64,000 bases of DNA, taken from Albugo candida. Its lineage: Eukaryota > Oomycota > Peronosporomycetes > Albuginales > Albuginaceae. The position numbers and the translations under genes are program-made. Shown here in pieces: positions 33,642 to 44,550 of the stretch. Location: assembly GCA_905220665.1 (NCBI GenBank), contig CAJNAR010000148.1, forward strand, positions 248,001-312,000. Reading direction: 5' to 3'. Below the pieces are notes generated by a model. The model was not told the origin of the DNA and searched no databases. It saw only the letters and a list, made by a program, of their open reading frames with translations. Every line of letters starts with the position of its first letter. Positions within the stretch are counted from its first letter, which is position 1.

Positions 33642-34660
33642 CTATCCGTACGTCGGATGTGAGACGTGCTGACGCTGTTCCATTATGTTGGCTTGTGGGT
33701 CGTTCTTGTCAATGGTTTGATAGTTGCGAGGATGCGGATTATACGGTTGTTGTGTTTTCAATGGCATTCGGATTTCCTTGTAGCCGTGTCGACGACCTCG
33801 ACGAGTACATATCACGTAAAAAGACAGTAAGACCAGCGCGGTCTCAAACAACGCAATCCCCGAAACTGTCACAGCAAGAACCATACTTTGATCGTTCACC
33901 CAGCGAACCAGGCGATTCTCGCAAGCACAAAGCATTGTGTGCTCATTCATTGGATCGTTTAATGTGAAATTCTGACCCACACATTTCATAAAGGTACTCT
34001 GTGACTGTAAATCGTGCGTATCCAGTCGACAATTCTTCTCCAGAAATACCGCAAACCATGCGAGTTGTTTATTTTCACATGTTGCGAGCATGTGATGTTT
34101 CTCCATGGATTGCGTCAAGTCTACTTGGACATCACATCGATTGTAAAGCGTACGAAATCGATGATTGATCCATCGGAGAATAGACCGATCGTTTGGCCGT
34201 AGACTATGCAGATCAAAGTCATGCGCTGTCACTTCAACTAAGGCACCATGAACGTGAGACATATAGCCTGCAAGTGCAATTTGCCCAATCACAGAGACCA
34301 GAACCTAATAGAGAGCGCTTAAAGCTGATAAATCAGAGAATTGCAAATATACACACAAACCAAAAGCGCGTATGGGAATAAAAATATCTTGCTATCTCGT
34401 TGAGCTCCACAACATCCGAAAAGCGCGATTAGAATAATCAAAAATCCACAGGTTGTGATCGCGCTGGAGATACCGCCATCCGTGAATGCATTTAAATTAG
34501 GATCAGAGACGATGTATCCTGTACGAAGCAATTAGAACAGCACGATACGATGAATACAGCGATACTGACCACCCAGAATCACAAGAACGGCACCAAGACA
34601 TAGGAATAACACATTTGTAAAGACGAGAATTTTGCGAGATAAACTCCTCCAACCACGCAT
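33642..34660 (-). CDS. Tetraspanin-like four-TM protein, 3 exons
   Basis: Exons 34660-34570, 34518-34361 and 34304-33642 with introns of 51 and 56 bp give 303 residues. The first TM is KILVFTNVLFLCLGAVLVIL; TM2 is followed by the tetraspanin-type FGCCGA; TM3 lies across the second splice (LLVLVSVIGQIALAGY); TM4 is near LAVTVSGIALFETALVLLSFYV. The large extracellular loop between TM3 and TM4 contains six Cys but not the canonical CCG motif, so it is a divergent member. The C-terminal tail is polar with an NPHPRNYQTI segment. Tetraspanins organise membrane microdomains at the cell surface; the partner is unknown. Confidence 0.8.
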
Positions 34661-34864
34661 TTTAATCGGTAGACAATAATATTTACAGCAATGCTACATC
34701 AGAAATAAAATATTTAATCGAACGCATCGCATCGCACAATCAGAAGCAGCCGTTTACCACAAATCACTTCGAATTTCACACTAAACTTTGGATTAAAAAC
34801 CACGCAATTCTTGGCGTATGCCGACAGCAATACTTAGCCTAAGTTCGATTTATATTGAAGTTTC

Positions 34865-36511
34865 TTATTTTTGCTTCTTTGTTCCCATTTTTGCGCGCAG
34901 TAAACGACGGTATCCCATCAATCCCGCGTATGCAATCAACATCAAAGCGACGAATAAAGTTACTGGTCGCTCCATCAAATACCGACGCGTTTTCTTCCAT
35001 CGTCGGAATAATTGTCGTACGAGTATCGACGGCGGATTGTACGGCTTCACCGGCGGTGTTCGCGTCGGAATGCATGTGTCATACTCAAGAATCTTTCCTT
35101 TGTCCATTTGCATCCCTCGATACCGAAGACAGATACGATTTTGTACAGAATCGTCCACAATGTCCAATATTCCATATTGCCCCGATCCAGGATGCACACC
35201 ATGACTATATGGTCCGCCTTTGATGGAGCCTGGACGGCCCAATGCAGCCGCATGGAGCGTGACGAGATTTCCAGGACTATTACTTCCGTCGTCAACTGCT
35301 AACATGTGTGCGTCACCGGAAACAATTACCAATGGAGTCTTCCATTTCATTTTCTCACTGTAATCACTTGTGATCCCATATGCTTTCAGATAATTCACAA
35401 GCTCTTGTTGTTCATGCTTGAAGTGGCCCCATTTCCGTTCATCATCGATCCAAGGCATTGTCGAACACCATATAATTTGTCGAATTGATTCGTCTGCATT
35501 TGCTCGTTCAAGCTCCTCCTTGAACCATTGCTTTTGTAATACTCCTAAAACAGTCTTGGAAGGCATGTCAGGCGCTTCATTTGGTGTTCTCATGGATCTC
35601 AAATCGGTCAGTATGAAACGAACTCGTCCAATGGTGAATGCTTGATAGATTGCAGGGAACGATTGTTCTGAATCGTGCTTCTTCTTTATCGCATCCTTCT
35701 CTTCGAGCCATTGTGGACGTTTCATCAATGCCTCTAGTGGATAATGAGGTACAAATTCTCTGTAAGCCTGCACAGAAGCATTCCTTCCCGGAGCGGTTCT
35801 ATCGCTATTGTCCGGACCGAAATCATGATCGTCCCACATGTATGCTATCGGTACATCCATTTGTTGCATCGCTTTTCCTGCAGGTGACGTCAGGAATTTC
35901 GTAAATGCATTGCGAAACAAATCGACATCGTTTGCAGCGATATTCTGATAATGTAAATCGCCCATATGCAAGAAAAATAATGGAGATTCAGCTTGAATAG
36001 TGGAAAAGACTTTGGGATTGGAATGCTCATCGGCACAGGAAGAAAAGGCAAGTCTAAAGCTGAACGGGGTTCCCTCTTTAGGAGGAGTATTAAACGTTCC
36101 TTTCTTGGCGACAATCATCTCATTCCCTTCCGATTGTACGACCAGTTGGTATCGATAGGCGTGGTTCGCACTCGGTAAATCAGAGACGACGCATTCCATC
36201 AAATCGCGAAGCGGTTCTTTTGGCGTGGATGGATCCTCGTCGATAACTGGGGCATTGATACTTCCACCAGGATACACAAAGTCACACAATACCGAGAATG
36301 ACTTTGCATTGCCTTGCGGAAAAAGAGATAACATTACAGTCGCATCCTGGCAAGCTACGCCTTTATTTAGTCCTAACTTGAAGGTGATAGAGCTGGAAGA
36401 CATATGTCCCATCCAAACCCACGCAATTAGATCATTTCCACGGCATGTAGCGCTCACAAATCCGAAGAAAACAGCAGGTAACAAGAGCGTTATAAAAGTT
36501 GGATCTCGCAT
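34865..36511 (-). CDS. PhoD-type metallophosphatase / phospholipase-D-like alkaline phosphatase, membrane anchored
   Basis: The start is set at the Met of MRDPTFITLLLPAVFFGFVSA, a good signal peptide; the frame stays open 49 codons further upstream but into the divergent promoter. The product is 548 residues. PhoD motifs are in order: AFSSCAD, HMGDLHYQ, YMWDDHDFGPDNSD and SGDAHMLAVDD, the metal-binding Asp/His set of this family (Fe/Ca in bacterial PhoD). The C-terminus has a single TM (LFVALMLIAYAGLMGY) followed by a basic tail, so the enzyme probably faces the lumen or outside, anchored type I. Substrates could be phosphodiesters or phosphomonoesters. It is divergent from the F-box-like gene with 126 bases between starts. 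Confidence 0.85.
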   Translation of the reverse strand: MRDPTFITLLLPAVFFGFVSATCRGNDLIAWVWMGHMSSSSITFKLGLNKGVACQDATVMLSLFPQGNAKSFSVLCDFVYPGGSINAPVIDEDPSTPKEPLRDLMECVVSDLPSANHAYRYQLVVQSEGNEMIVAKKGTFNTPPKEGTPFSFRLAFSSCADEHSNPKVFSTIQAESPLFFLHMGDLHYQNIAANDVDLFRNAFTKFLTSPAGKAMQQMDVPIAYMWDDHDFGPDNSDRTAPGRNASVQAYREFVPHYPLEALMKRPQWLEEKDAIKKKHDSEQSFPAIYQAFTIGRVRFILTDLRSMRTPNEAPDMPSKTVLGVLQKQWFKEELERANADESIRQIIWCSTMPWIDDERKWGHFKHEQQELVNYLKAYGITSDYSEKMKWKTPLVIVSGDAHMLAVDDGSNSPGNLVTLHAAALGRPGSIKGGPYSHGVHPGSGQYGILDIVDDSVQNRICLRYRGMQMDKGKILEYDTCIPTRTPPVKPYNPPSILVRQLFRRWKKTRRYLMERPVTLFVALMLIAYAGLMGYRRLLRAKMGTKKQK

Positions 36512-36637
36512 GCTTATGACAACTGGATATCTATTGGATGAAAATAGAATGCTATATATCCAATTAGGACAATGGTAAAGTAGAGTACACCACACCAAAT
36601 TGGACGAGAGAATATCCTTGAATGGAATGCGACACAA

Positions 36638-38503
36638 TTGATCGCGCGTCCGTTTCAAGAACCGTTGCGTACGGAGCTTATTATCACAAATTCAGCATTG
36701 ATGCCTTCCTACCTCTCTCATTACCGCCAGAAATCTCAAACGTGTCGTAAAAACGAATCAAACTCATCAATGAATTCGGATCAATGTCATGGAAACAAAA
36801 GCTCCTCAATATCAGCTGTCAAAGATGTCGTTAGAAGCTGTCTCACAGACGTCTTATGCTTTATTCTCTCGTTCACAAAACTTTCAGACTTGGAATCGCT
36901 CTCCCAACTGAACCGCGAAAGCCAGAGCCAATGTGAGGAAGAATGGCGAGTACGCTTCGAAAACCGATATTGTAGTTTAAAAGCAGCCACTCGCATGGAT
37001 ATGATCGCAATTTCTCAATTTCGAAAGTGTTTTCGGCTGAGACGGTATTTTGAGAGAAATTTCGTCGATCAAGTGTCAGCTCGGGTGTACCTTATGAACG
37101 CACAAGGAGATACGATTTTCTTTAATATTCCCACTGGACAGAAACTCATGTGCTCCAAGGAAAGAGCCCTTCTGTACACGCGTTGTGAGAGAATGTTTGA
37201 CCTCTCGTTGCGTATCAATCGATCTATCCAGGAAATCTCGACACTCATTGGTATGATCTCTATGGAAGAAGCTCGAGGGATTCTGAATGAGCATATACAT
37301 CTGATGGCTTCAGTTGCGAAATTGCGAACTGCACTTTTATTCGAAAGCGAATTGTTTCAAGTATTTCCAGCTCCTATTCTGCTGGATTCAAACGCGCTAT
37401 TGAGGCATACATTTGTGTTCCAAAGCGACAATGAAGGTTTGGCGTTTTTGAGAACTTCGCTGGTTATGATGCAAGTTTGGGTATCGATTGATGGTCTTAT
37501 TTATCGTCCACTGTCTCCACCATCCACACTTGTGCACCCGGTATTGGAAAATCAAAAGACTTTTGGAGCATCAGGTACAATTAGTAAGATGGAAAGGCAA
37601 GCTCGAGAGGATCTCAACTTGCGAGACAATGACGTCAGCCTGGTACACGCGGATGCTTTGCCGGTTCAGCGATCGGTCCCTCCTTCTTATCGCTCTGTCA
37701 AATTACATGAGCTTTCTGGTATGACTGTCACGATCGATGACAACACGCTGCGATATCGCTTTGAAAAGCAATCCAAGCAATCATCAGCCCAGCACTCTGA
37801 ACAGAATGCAAAACTCGATACTGATAGAGCCTCAAGCAATGACAGCTACGATTTTTGCGTAAATGCACTGATCAGCAATACATATTTGCTGTATTTGTTC
37901 AATCCGCTGAATTTTCGGCCGCTTGATTGGACATACCACGCAACGCTGGAAATTGGCGTCAATGAGAACTTGCAACACATTGTGCTACCGATACAACGTG
38001 AAGGCGTTCTTTTGAATTCGAGTTCGTTTGCTCTTCGGGTATTTCTTTCTTATGGAAAAGTGAGGGAATGCTGCCCAGAAAATCGCACCGACGATCAGGA
38101 TCAAGGCACTCCGGAGACTGTTACGGGTACACGGGGCGCTGAGAAAAGTGAACCTCTGGAGATATCGATCCATCGACATAAAGAGAATATCGAGTTTCGA
38201 CTCGATGCAAGGAATAGAATCACTAAAGAATCCAAAAGCATCACAGCGTGTCGATCGACGTTTATCTTTAGCGATTCAGAGGTCTCTCAAACTGATCCGA
38301 ATGAAGCAACTTTTGACGACACTCACCAGTCGGCAGAGAAAGAGCATGTGGTTGAACGACATCACCATCTTTCCTTTGATGCAATGGTCAGTTATTCCTT
38401 TTCAGAACCCAAACACTTGCTGCAATATGTCGAATTTGCGATTGGTTTTGAGTCATTATTACATTTGCTTGGAGTCACCGATTTTCTCAAACCGTCGATG
38501 TAA
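36638..38503 (+). CDS. F-box-like protein of unknown target
   Basis: Single exon, 621 residues from the first Met; a later Met (residue 22, MPSYLSHY) may be used. Residues ~70-115 read LTDVLCFILSFTKLSDLESLSQLNRESQSQ then EEWRVRFENRY, the L-x-x-V-L-x-x-I-L-x-F-L pattern of an F-box with the trailing W-R segment. The rest (a charged helical region, then beta-rich sequence with two long acidic/polar linkers around 370-400 and 500-560) matches nothing recognised. F-box proteins usually select substrates for SCF ubiquitin ligases; that function is only inferred. The end FEPKHLLQYVEFAIGFESLLHLLGV-type tail is hydrophobic enough to be a packed helix rather than a membrane span. Confidence 0.6.
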   Translation: MIARPFQEPLRTELIITNSALMPSYLSHYRQKSQTCRKNESNSSMNSDQCHGNKSSSISAVKDVVRSCLTDVLCFILSFTKLSDLESLSQLNRESQSQCEEEWRVRFENRYCSLKAATRMDMIAISQFRKCFRLRRYFERNFVDQVSARVYLMNAQGDTIFFNIPTGQKLMCSKERALLYTRCERMFDLSLRINRSIQEISTLIGMISMEEARGILNEHIHLMASVAKLRTALLFESELFQVFPAPILLDSNALLRHTFVFQSDNEGLAFLRTSLVMMQVWVSIDGLIYRPLSPPSTLVHPVLENQKTFGASGTISKMERQAREDLNLRDNDVSLVHADALPVQRSVPPSYRSVKLHELSGMTVTIDDNTLRYRFEKQSKQSSAQHSEQNAKLDTDRASSNDSYDFCVNALISNTYLLYLFNPLNFRPLDWTYHATLEIGVNENLQHIVLPIQREGVLLNSSSFALRVFLSYGKVRECCPENRTDDQDQGTPETVTGTRGAEKSEPLEISIHRHKENIEFRLDARNRITKESKSITACRSTFIFSDSEVSQTDPNEATFDDTHQSAEKEHVVERHHHLSFDAMVSYSFSEPKHLLQYVEFAIGFESLLHLLGVTDFLKPSM

Positions 38504-38725
38504 TTGCATACAGGCGGTGGAGATACGTCCAGCGTTACCGTCAGAGTCGTCTCTAACATATTGATTACGGTACGATGAAGACACTAAGGCTCTGACCTAT
38601 TCGACAAATCGGTGATGTCCTCCAAGCAGAGCGATGAAAGAATCGATTCGATACAACCACAAAGCTCTCAAGTCTTCCAATAGTTTATCCGTCATCCAAT
38701 TATACCAAATAAGACTTATTTTGAA

Positions 38726-38911
38726 TTATCGATGTGGCAAAATGAAATTCTTTTCGGTATTTATAGGAGAATTCACCTCAGAGGAGTCTCTTGCATTGCT
38801 GGAATAGCTTCCTGTGATATTGATATCGACTGGTGCAAATGCCTCCGGGATCAAATGATCGACATCGGCTAAAATGGAAGCGATCGACATATCATATCCG
38901 TTCGTCGACAT
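38726..38911 (-). CDS. Small open frame, possibly a first exon
   Basis: A 61-codon frame beginning MSTNGYDMSIASILADVDHL. Composition is protein-like, and a GTGAAT donor after SSE could link it to a downstream open stretch (about 38590-38700, reading WMTDKLLEDLRALWLYRI). The phases of the obvious sites do not agree, so no complete model could be made. No family is recognised. It may be chance. Confidence 0.25.
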   Translation of the reverse strand: MSTNGYDMSIASILADVDHLIPEAFAPVDINITGSYSSNARDSSEVNSPINTEKNFILPHR

Positions 38912-40642
38912 GGATCGAGATCGGTCAATCGCTGACGCTTCCTTCCCTTTATTTAGTGATACATCCTACACGTATGGACTAAGATCATGCCCCAACTATG
39001 TATCACATTCTCACTACCGATGCGCCATTTTGATTATCATGCGGTTGTCGTAGACCACACAATGAAATGGACATACCCATTGTGGTGTACCGCTACGGGC
39101 TATAGTTTTCATCCCATTTAATACCTCGAAAATATGACGATATATATTACGTCGACTGCCATATACCCTTCTGTTCGCATCGCTCATTATCTATAAAGTA
39201 TTACGTATCGTACACAATGGGTCTGTATTCAAGCACAAGTATCTAAAGTTGAATGCTTCTGAACGGATGCGTTGATAACACAGCCAATTATCAACGTATC
39301 CGTTCAGAAGCATTCAACTTTAGATACTTGTGCTTGAAATTGGCTGTGTTGAGAATGCGCATCGGTAATGCCAATTGGTACTGCACGTTTACATATCCAA
39401 ACGTTTCTTTATGTGGACTACACAAAGACATGGGTTTTCATTCAGCCGACTGAGGAAGACGGTCAGGCGATACGCGTGAAGTGGCTTATCACTGAGCTAC
39501 CATACTAGACTGAATACTTATCGATCGAAAACGAGTGTGACTTACTGCATCCAATTGAAAATACAGTATAGATGCTGTCTGCGTGACAATGGCTCAACTT
39601 TTACGACACATAGCGCGAGTTTGCCAAAGCGATAAAAAAAGCGACGCGGAGCAGAATACTGATTTTTGGCGTATGAAAATTATTTATGGTCTTTTCCTTC
39701 GCCACTGATCCACCGTATACATCCACTATTAAGAGCGTGTCAGATTCTCCAGTCCTTTAACGTAATTACCTTTCCTCAAGTCCTTTATTGCGCGCTCCCC
39801 TTTTTCGTGAGATGTGCGGGTCCGCACTTTTCATAGTTTCCGTTTTGATGCGCTGACTTCAATGGGAATGGCAATGCAAAAGAAATCCCTTTCGCTGCTT
39901 CATGACACTGCCATAGAACTGTCTCTCAATAATAAATGTATAAAGGCTCAATGCCGTTGTGTGTTGTATCTTTCTTCTCTTTAGCCTGCTAGCAGACGTT
40001 ATCGAGCGAGAGAGAAGGTCGAGGAATGACAGGAGCGCAACTTCGATGTTATATTTCAACTGTGCAAAATCGAATATCGATTTGAGTCTTTAGTGCAGAA
40101 GGATGCCTAGCTACACTACCATTATCTCCCTTGATATATGACCCTGCATAAAGATTGTAGGACAAACTATCCCAAATTCTTCAGACGAGACAAACTGCAC
40201 GAAAATGACCAGTTAAACTAGTAAACTTAACCACCTCGTTTAGTTCGATACTTTGCGTGGCATTTCCGTGCAGCTGTACCATACGACACCACACATAAGG
40301 CGTCTCAATAAACGAAAATAAACAAATTCGTCTCCATAAACTCTTCCGCACCTAGTTTAGATACGCCTGATCCATCCACCCGCAGGTACTAAGTGCGTAC
40401 TTTTTAGAAGAAGCGCTGGCGCAGGCGGTTGCAAGCGCCCTGTAGCGTTGTTCACTCCATCGACCGCAATATAATTACCAAACGAACGCTCTTTTTATCC
40501 GCTCACTGCACCATCCATCACTAATCTCCGTATCGATCAGAAAAAGAGGCAAAAATCATTTTCTGTGCATGAGAATTGCGTTGATCATCACTCTCATCCA
40601 AAAAGTTCAATCGCGTCAAAATTCGCCATTTGAAGAATTACC
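38912..40642. other. Non-coding 1.7-kb region containing a long hairpin
   Basis: No conserved reading frame was found. The region contains the long inverted repeat at 39228-39350 (listed separately) and an imperfect smaller hairpin at about 39048-39100, where CGTAG/CTACG flanks a CCACACAATG/CATTGTGG pairing. The remaining sequence up to the CM1-motif gene shows nothing recognisable; the last ~100 bases are pyrimidine-rich as expected upstream of a start. Confidence 0.5.
39228..39350. repeat. 51-bp inverted repeat with re-copied loop (hairpin)
   Basis: Left arm 39228-39278 and right arm 39288-39338 are reverse complements over 51 bases with one mismatch (G at 39269 against T at 39297, which is a G-U wobble in RNA). 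The spacer is 9 bases. In addition, the 13 bases at 39277-39289, covering the loop, occur in reverse complement at 39338-39350 directly after the right arm. The order is therefore A - B - A' - B'. Such an arrangement can fold as a long hairpin with a loop-tail pairing (pseudoknot-like), or it may be the scar of two template switches during replication. Confidence 0.9.
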
Positions 40643-43600
40643 ATGGCGCCAACACTTGAAAACAGCTCTCTCGCTCCCTCTCGTTCGCTTCTCAAGAGCG
40701 ATTTACTTCGCGAACAACAGGAAGCACACCAACAATTGCTCAACGAAAACTTTAACAAAGCTCTGCGCATCAATTACCTCGAAGAACGTTTGTTGGAGTA
40801 CACGAAAGGAGGCGCATTTACCGACGAAGCACTTAGCACTGAAGTGTTTCAACTCCGTCTTGTGGTGTCGGAAAAGGACCAACAATTGAAAGAACGCGAT
40901 GTCGCAATGATACGCGCTTCAGAAACACTCTGCCGTTTGCAGCGCCAATTGAAGAAGAGTGATCAAGAGTGTGCGGAAGCAAAAGAAAGAGCTAATAGGA
41001 TGGCCGCATCACAGGGAGACCAAGCAGTGTGGGAGGAAAGGGTGGAAATGATGAGGAAAGAGCTTCAGAATGTCGAAATTCATGCGAGTAATTTAGAAGG
41101 TCGTGTCAATGAATTGGAACAGGAAGTTCAAATTCGAGAACAGAGAGAGGAAGACATTCACCGTCAATATCAGGTGAAACGGATGGAATCGCTACAAGCA
41201 GAAGGCCACATGAAGTCACAATTGGATGACTTGGAACGGCAATATGATAGAACGATACAGGAATTGGAGGATGCACATGTCGACTTACGTGAGAAGGAGA
41301 AGATAATCCATCAGTTACGGGAGGAATGTGCAGAAGACACGCGAGTTAGAGTAGAGATGGAGCGTGAAGCGGTAACAAAACACTGGGAAGCCAAATTGAA
41401 GCCCCTGCGCAATGAGATTGATAATTTGTCACGGGAAAAGGCAAATTATATGGGCGAAAAGCAGCGAACCATGGCGGAAAATCAACATCATTTAATGCAA
41501 TCCGAAAGTGAAAAACAACAAATTCAGGACCAATTTACAAAGCTTCAATATGAATATCAGCGTGTCACAAGAGATCTGGAACAAGCCAAACACCGACTTG
41601 GTTCTCTTGAAAACGCACTGAAACAAGATGGTGAGATTGCAGCGCAATTCGAACATCAACAAGTGCAGTATCAGAACAAGGTTCAGCTTCTCCAAACGGA
41701 GATTGAGAAATTGAAAAACCTTGCATCCGAAAAGGATATGGAACGTGTGGCATTGGAAAGTCGACTGAAAACTGGTGAGATAGAGATCATGCATTTGCGG
41801 AACAAGATTGAGATGGAGGTCGCCTCACGAAATCAGTCTATCGATGAGCAAGTAAATCGGCTGGAAGGCAGGAAGCAGGAACTAGAGTGTGAAAACGTGA
41901 ATCTACGAAAACAGAGCGCACATATTTCAAATGAGCTTGCCCGGGTTGAACAGCGAAGAATAATGCTCCAGCATCAAGTTGAAGAACAAATGAGCAGCAA
42001 CAAGAATCTGAATAGTCGAATCGTCAAACTGGAAAAGGAACTGATGGAAAAGACGACACAAACACAGCAAGTATGGGAAATTTTGCTGTTTTGATTTGAC
42101 GTTTGTGAGTGTTACATGTACTCAACTCTGTGTGATTGTTTGTAATCGTAGCTGCAATTACGATTAGAAGAAACTCAAAAAGCAACACATGTGCATCAAC
42201 AGCGACACAACTGGGAAGTCCAGATTAACGAGGAAAAACGAGCGTTGATGATTCAGTTGCAGAAGGAAAAAACACACCATGAAGCATTGAAGGTAGAAGC
42301 AGACGAGTACAAACGTCACGTAATGCGATGGGAACAGGATTTCAAGACTGCGAAACGTGAATTGATAACACTTGTTGGAGACTCGCTAATGCGTACGGAA
42401 GAAGGAAGAGAAGTTCGGATGAATGACACGACATCTTCAGAATTGTCGCTTTCTTCGTGGCTACGTGCGGCAAATGAGAACGTAGCTAAACTGAAAAGGT
42501 TGGTAGATATGATTTGCTAGTTTACGAGGCTTTACTGATTGTAATATTGTTTGCAGAGAGATGGGTGAGCAAAGTGTCTCGATGCAAACACGCTGGGGTA
42601 AACAAGTCGTTCAGTTCGAGAAAGCATTAACAAAATTAGCTATACAATTGGGGAAAAGCGAAGCCAATGTGGAACAACTTCAACGCTCTTGCCGTGATGG
42701 ACGCACCACAAAAGAAGAGTTGGAACGGCAAAACAGTCTTTGGCGAAGCAAATTCGAGACTGTTTGTGTCCGAGTCCAACAAGAAAACAAACATTTACAT
42801 GAAGCCCTCGAGATGGAAAAAAGTCGTGTTGATAAACTCGAATCTGCACTCGAGTTATCGCGACAAGAGCTCCAAAAGCGCGATCTGAACAAAGGAAAAG
42901 AAGTATCTGCTGTCCGTATCTTGGAGAATGAGTATCACGATCTCAAACTTCAGTACCGCTTACGCACAACTGAATTGAAAGAGCGGCAGCAATCGGCTCA
43001 GCTTGCCCGAGAACAGCATCTCGCCGCCGTCCAGGAGAACCGCGATTTACTGAAAGCAATCCAAGTATATCGAGGTACAATTGCCAAACAAGAGCGAGAT
43101 TTTGCACAATACACACAAACGCAATTGGAGCACACAAAGAAACTGACACGACGAAGCTCTCTGGAGGAAGTCAAGGAGACACTCATTTCTCAATTGAAGC
43201 AAACCCAGTCGATGATTACAATGACGCAGAAGAGATGGCAGAATACGGGCATCTTTGCATCCGATAGCGAACGTATCGGTGTTCGCGCCAAAACGGAAGT
43301 ATGCAAACGTCGATTGGAAGCTCTTATGGCTCGATGGAAGGAATGTGGTCATGATATGAACCGGTTATCGCGTCATTACAGTCGTTATATAACGGGAAAA
43401 GTGAATGCTGTAGGCAAAGCGATCGATACTCAAAGTTGGATGCTTGAAATGAATCACAAATACGAACAAGTATTCTCAAAATCGACGCGACTTTCAGCTG
43501 AGATCCATTCAGTCTGCTCGCAAATGCTCGCGCTGTACCAAAATGATTCCATTGACAACGCAACATTATCGGAAACGATTGAGTCGGACTTGCTAGCGTC

Positions 43601-43829
43601 TTCTAAAAAGACGAAAACGGAGCATCGCAAATTGTTGCATCATCAAAGCACAAAGAGTGAAGGATTATGGGCAAGCAATTCGTCCACGAGAAGCCAGGAC
43701 TCATCGATTTTGTATGAGAATAGTATTGGCAAAGGACGGGATGGCCATGAAGAGCTCCGGTCATTGTCATCGCTAGAACGAATGAGTGAAGAACTACGCG
43801 CAATCGAAAATAAAATCCAGCGACGATGA
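40643..43829 (+). CDS. CM1-motif (centrosomin N-terminal) coiled-coil protein, 3 exons
   Basis: Exons 40643-42070, 42152-42498 and 42557-43829 (introns 81 and 58 bp, phases consistent) give 1015 residues. Residues ~15-50 (SLLKSDLLREQQEAHQQL then ENFNKALRINYLEERLLEY) match the CM1/Cnn_1N motif of centrosomin, CDK5RAP2 and Mto1 (compare K-E-N-F-x-L-K-L-R-I-x-F-L-E-E-R). The next block (L..VVSEKDQQLKERDVAMIRAS) also follows the family pattern. CM1 binds and activates gamma-tubulin ring complexes at microtubule-organising centres. The remainder is nearly continuous coiled coil to ~residue 800, then a Ser-rich tail. The start ATG has a good context (ACCATGG). Location at centrosome or basal body is inferred. 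Confidence 0.85.
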
Positions 43830-43915
43830 TACGATGTGTAGCTAAATAGTGTAGACCACATGATACACGAGGTTGTAATTGTATATTGGGAGTTGGAGTG
43901 TTGGTATCGTATAGA

Positions 43916-44527
43916 ATGACGTCGATCGATTATTATCGCTTATTGAAAGTAGCGCGGTAGGTTGTTACATACATCGCTGTTAACTACATCCATATTGCTT
44001 CCATTTTATTCTCTGTAGTAATGCAACCGCATCTGAAATCAAACAGGCTTACTTTAAATTAGGTACTATAAAATCCGCACACGTTTTCCTTTGGTAAAAT
44101 TCTCACTTTTAGCGTGCAGCCAAAGAACTACATCCTGATTCTACTCGGAACGATCCCGTACTCGTCGCTTATTACCGTCAAATCACCCAGGACTCATATG
44201 ATCACTTATTAGACGAAAGCAGAGCTATTTAAGAGCGTGAATGAGGCGTACGCATCGCTATCTAATGCTTCCACTCGAAGACAATACGATCAACAAGTTG
44301 GGAATCCTTCCGCGTGGTCAAATTCGATGCATGCGCACACAAACGACGACAACGATTCAAAACCTTTACACGGCATCAATGAGGAAGTATGGTTGTATCA
44401 TCATTACGGTCCGCAAGCGGCAAACGGATGGAGTGGAATGCAAAATGTAGTCAAAGAGAAATTTGAAAAGGAAGACTTTGAACGGTACTACGAGTTTGTA
44501 CGTTTAGCAATTGGCTTAGGCATTTGA
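43916..44527 (+). CDS. Short J-domain (DnaJ-like) protein, 4 exons
   Basis: Four exons, the first three only 41, 44 and 38 bp: 43916-43956, 44019-44062, 44120-44157 and 44213-44527, with introns of 62, 57, 57-ish and 55 bp. Joining gives a clean J domain: MTSIDYYRLLKVARNATA, SEIKQAYFKLAKELHPD with the HPD tripeptide that stimulates Hsp70 ATPase, then LFKSVNEAYASLSNASTRRQYD. The product is 145 residues and ends soon after with a short region containing HHYGPQAANGW. No zinc-finger or TM is present, so it is a class C J protein, possibly mitochondrial or cytosolic. The gene stops 23 bases before the end of the convergent membrane-protein gene. Confidence 0.85.
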
Positions 44528-44550
44528 TTAGGAAAAAAAAGCATTACAAA

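Noticed and set aside
39440..39507. tRNA-like A box on the minus strand (GGTAGCTCAGTGATAAGC)
   Set aside because: The following sequence lacks a convincing B box and no acceptor stem or T arm can be folded. It may be a tRNA-derived relic but is not a tRNA gene.
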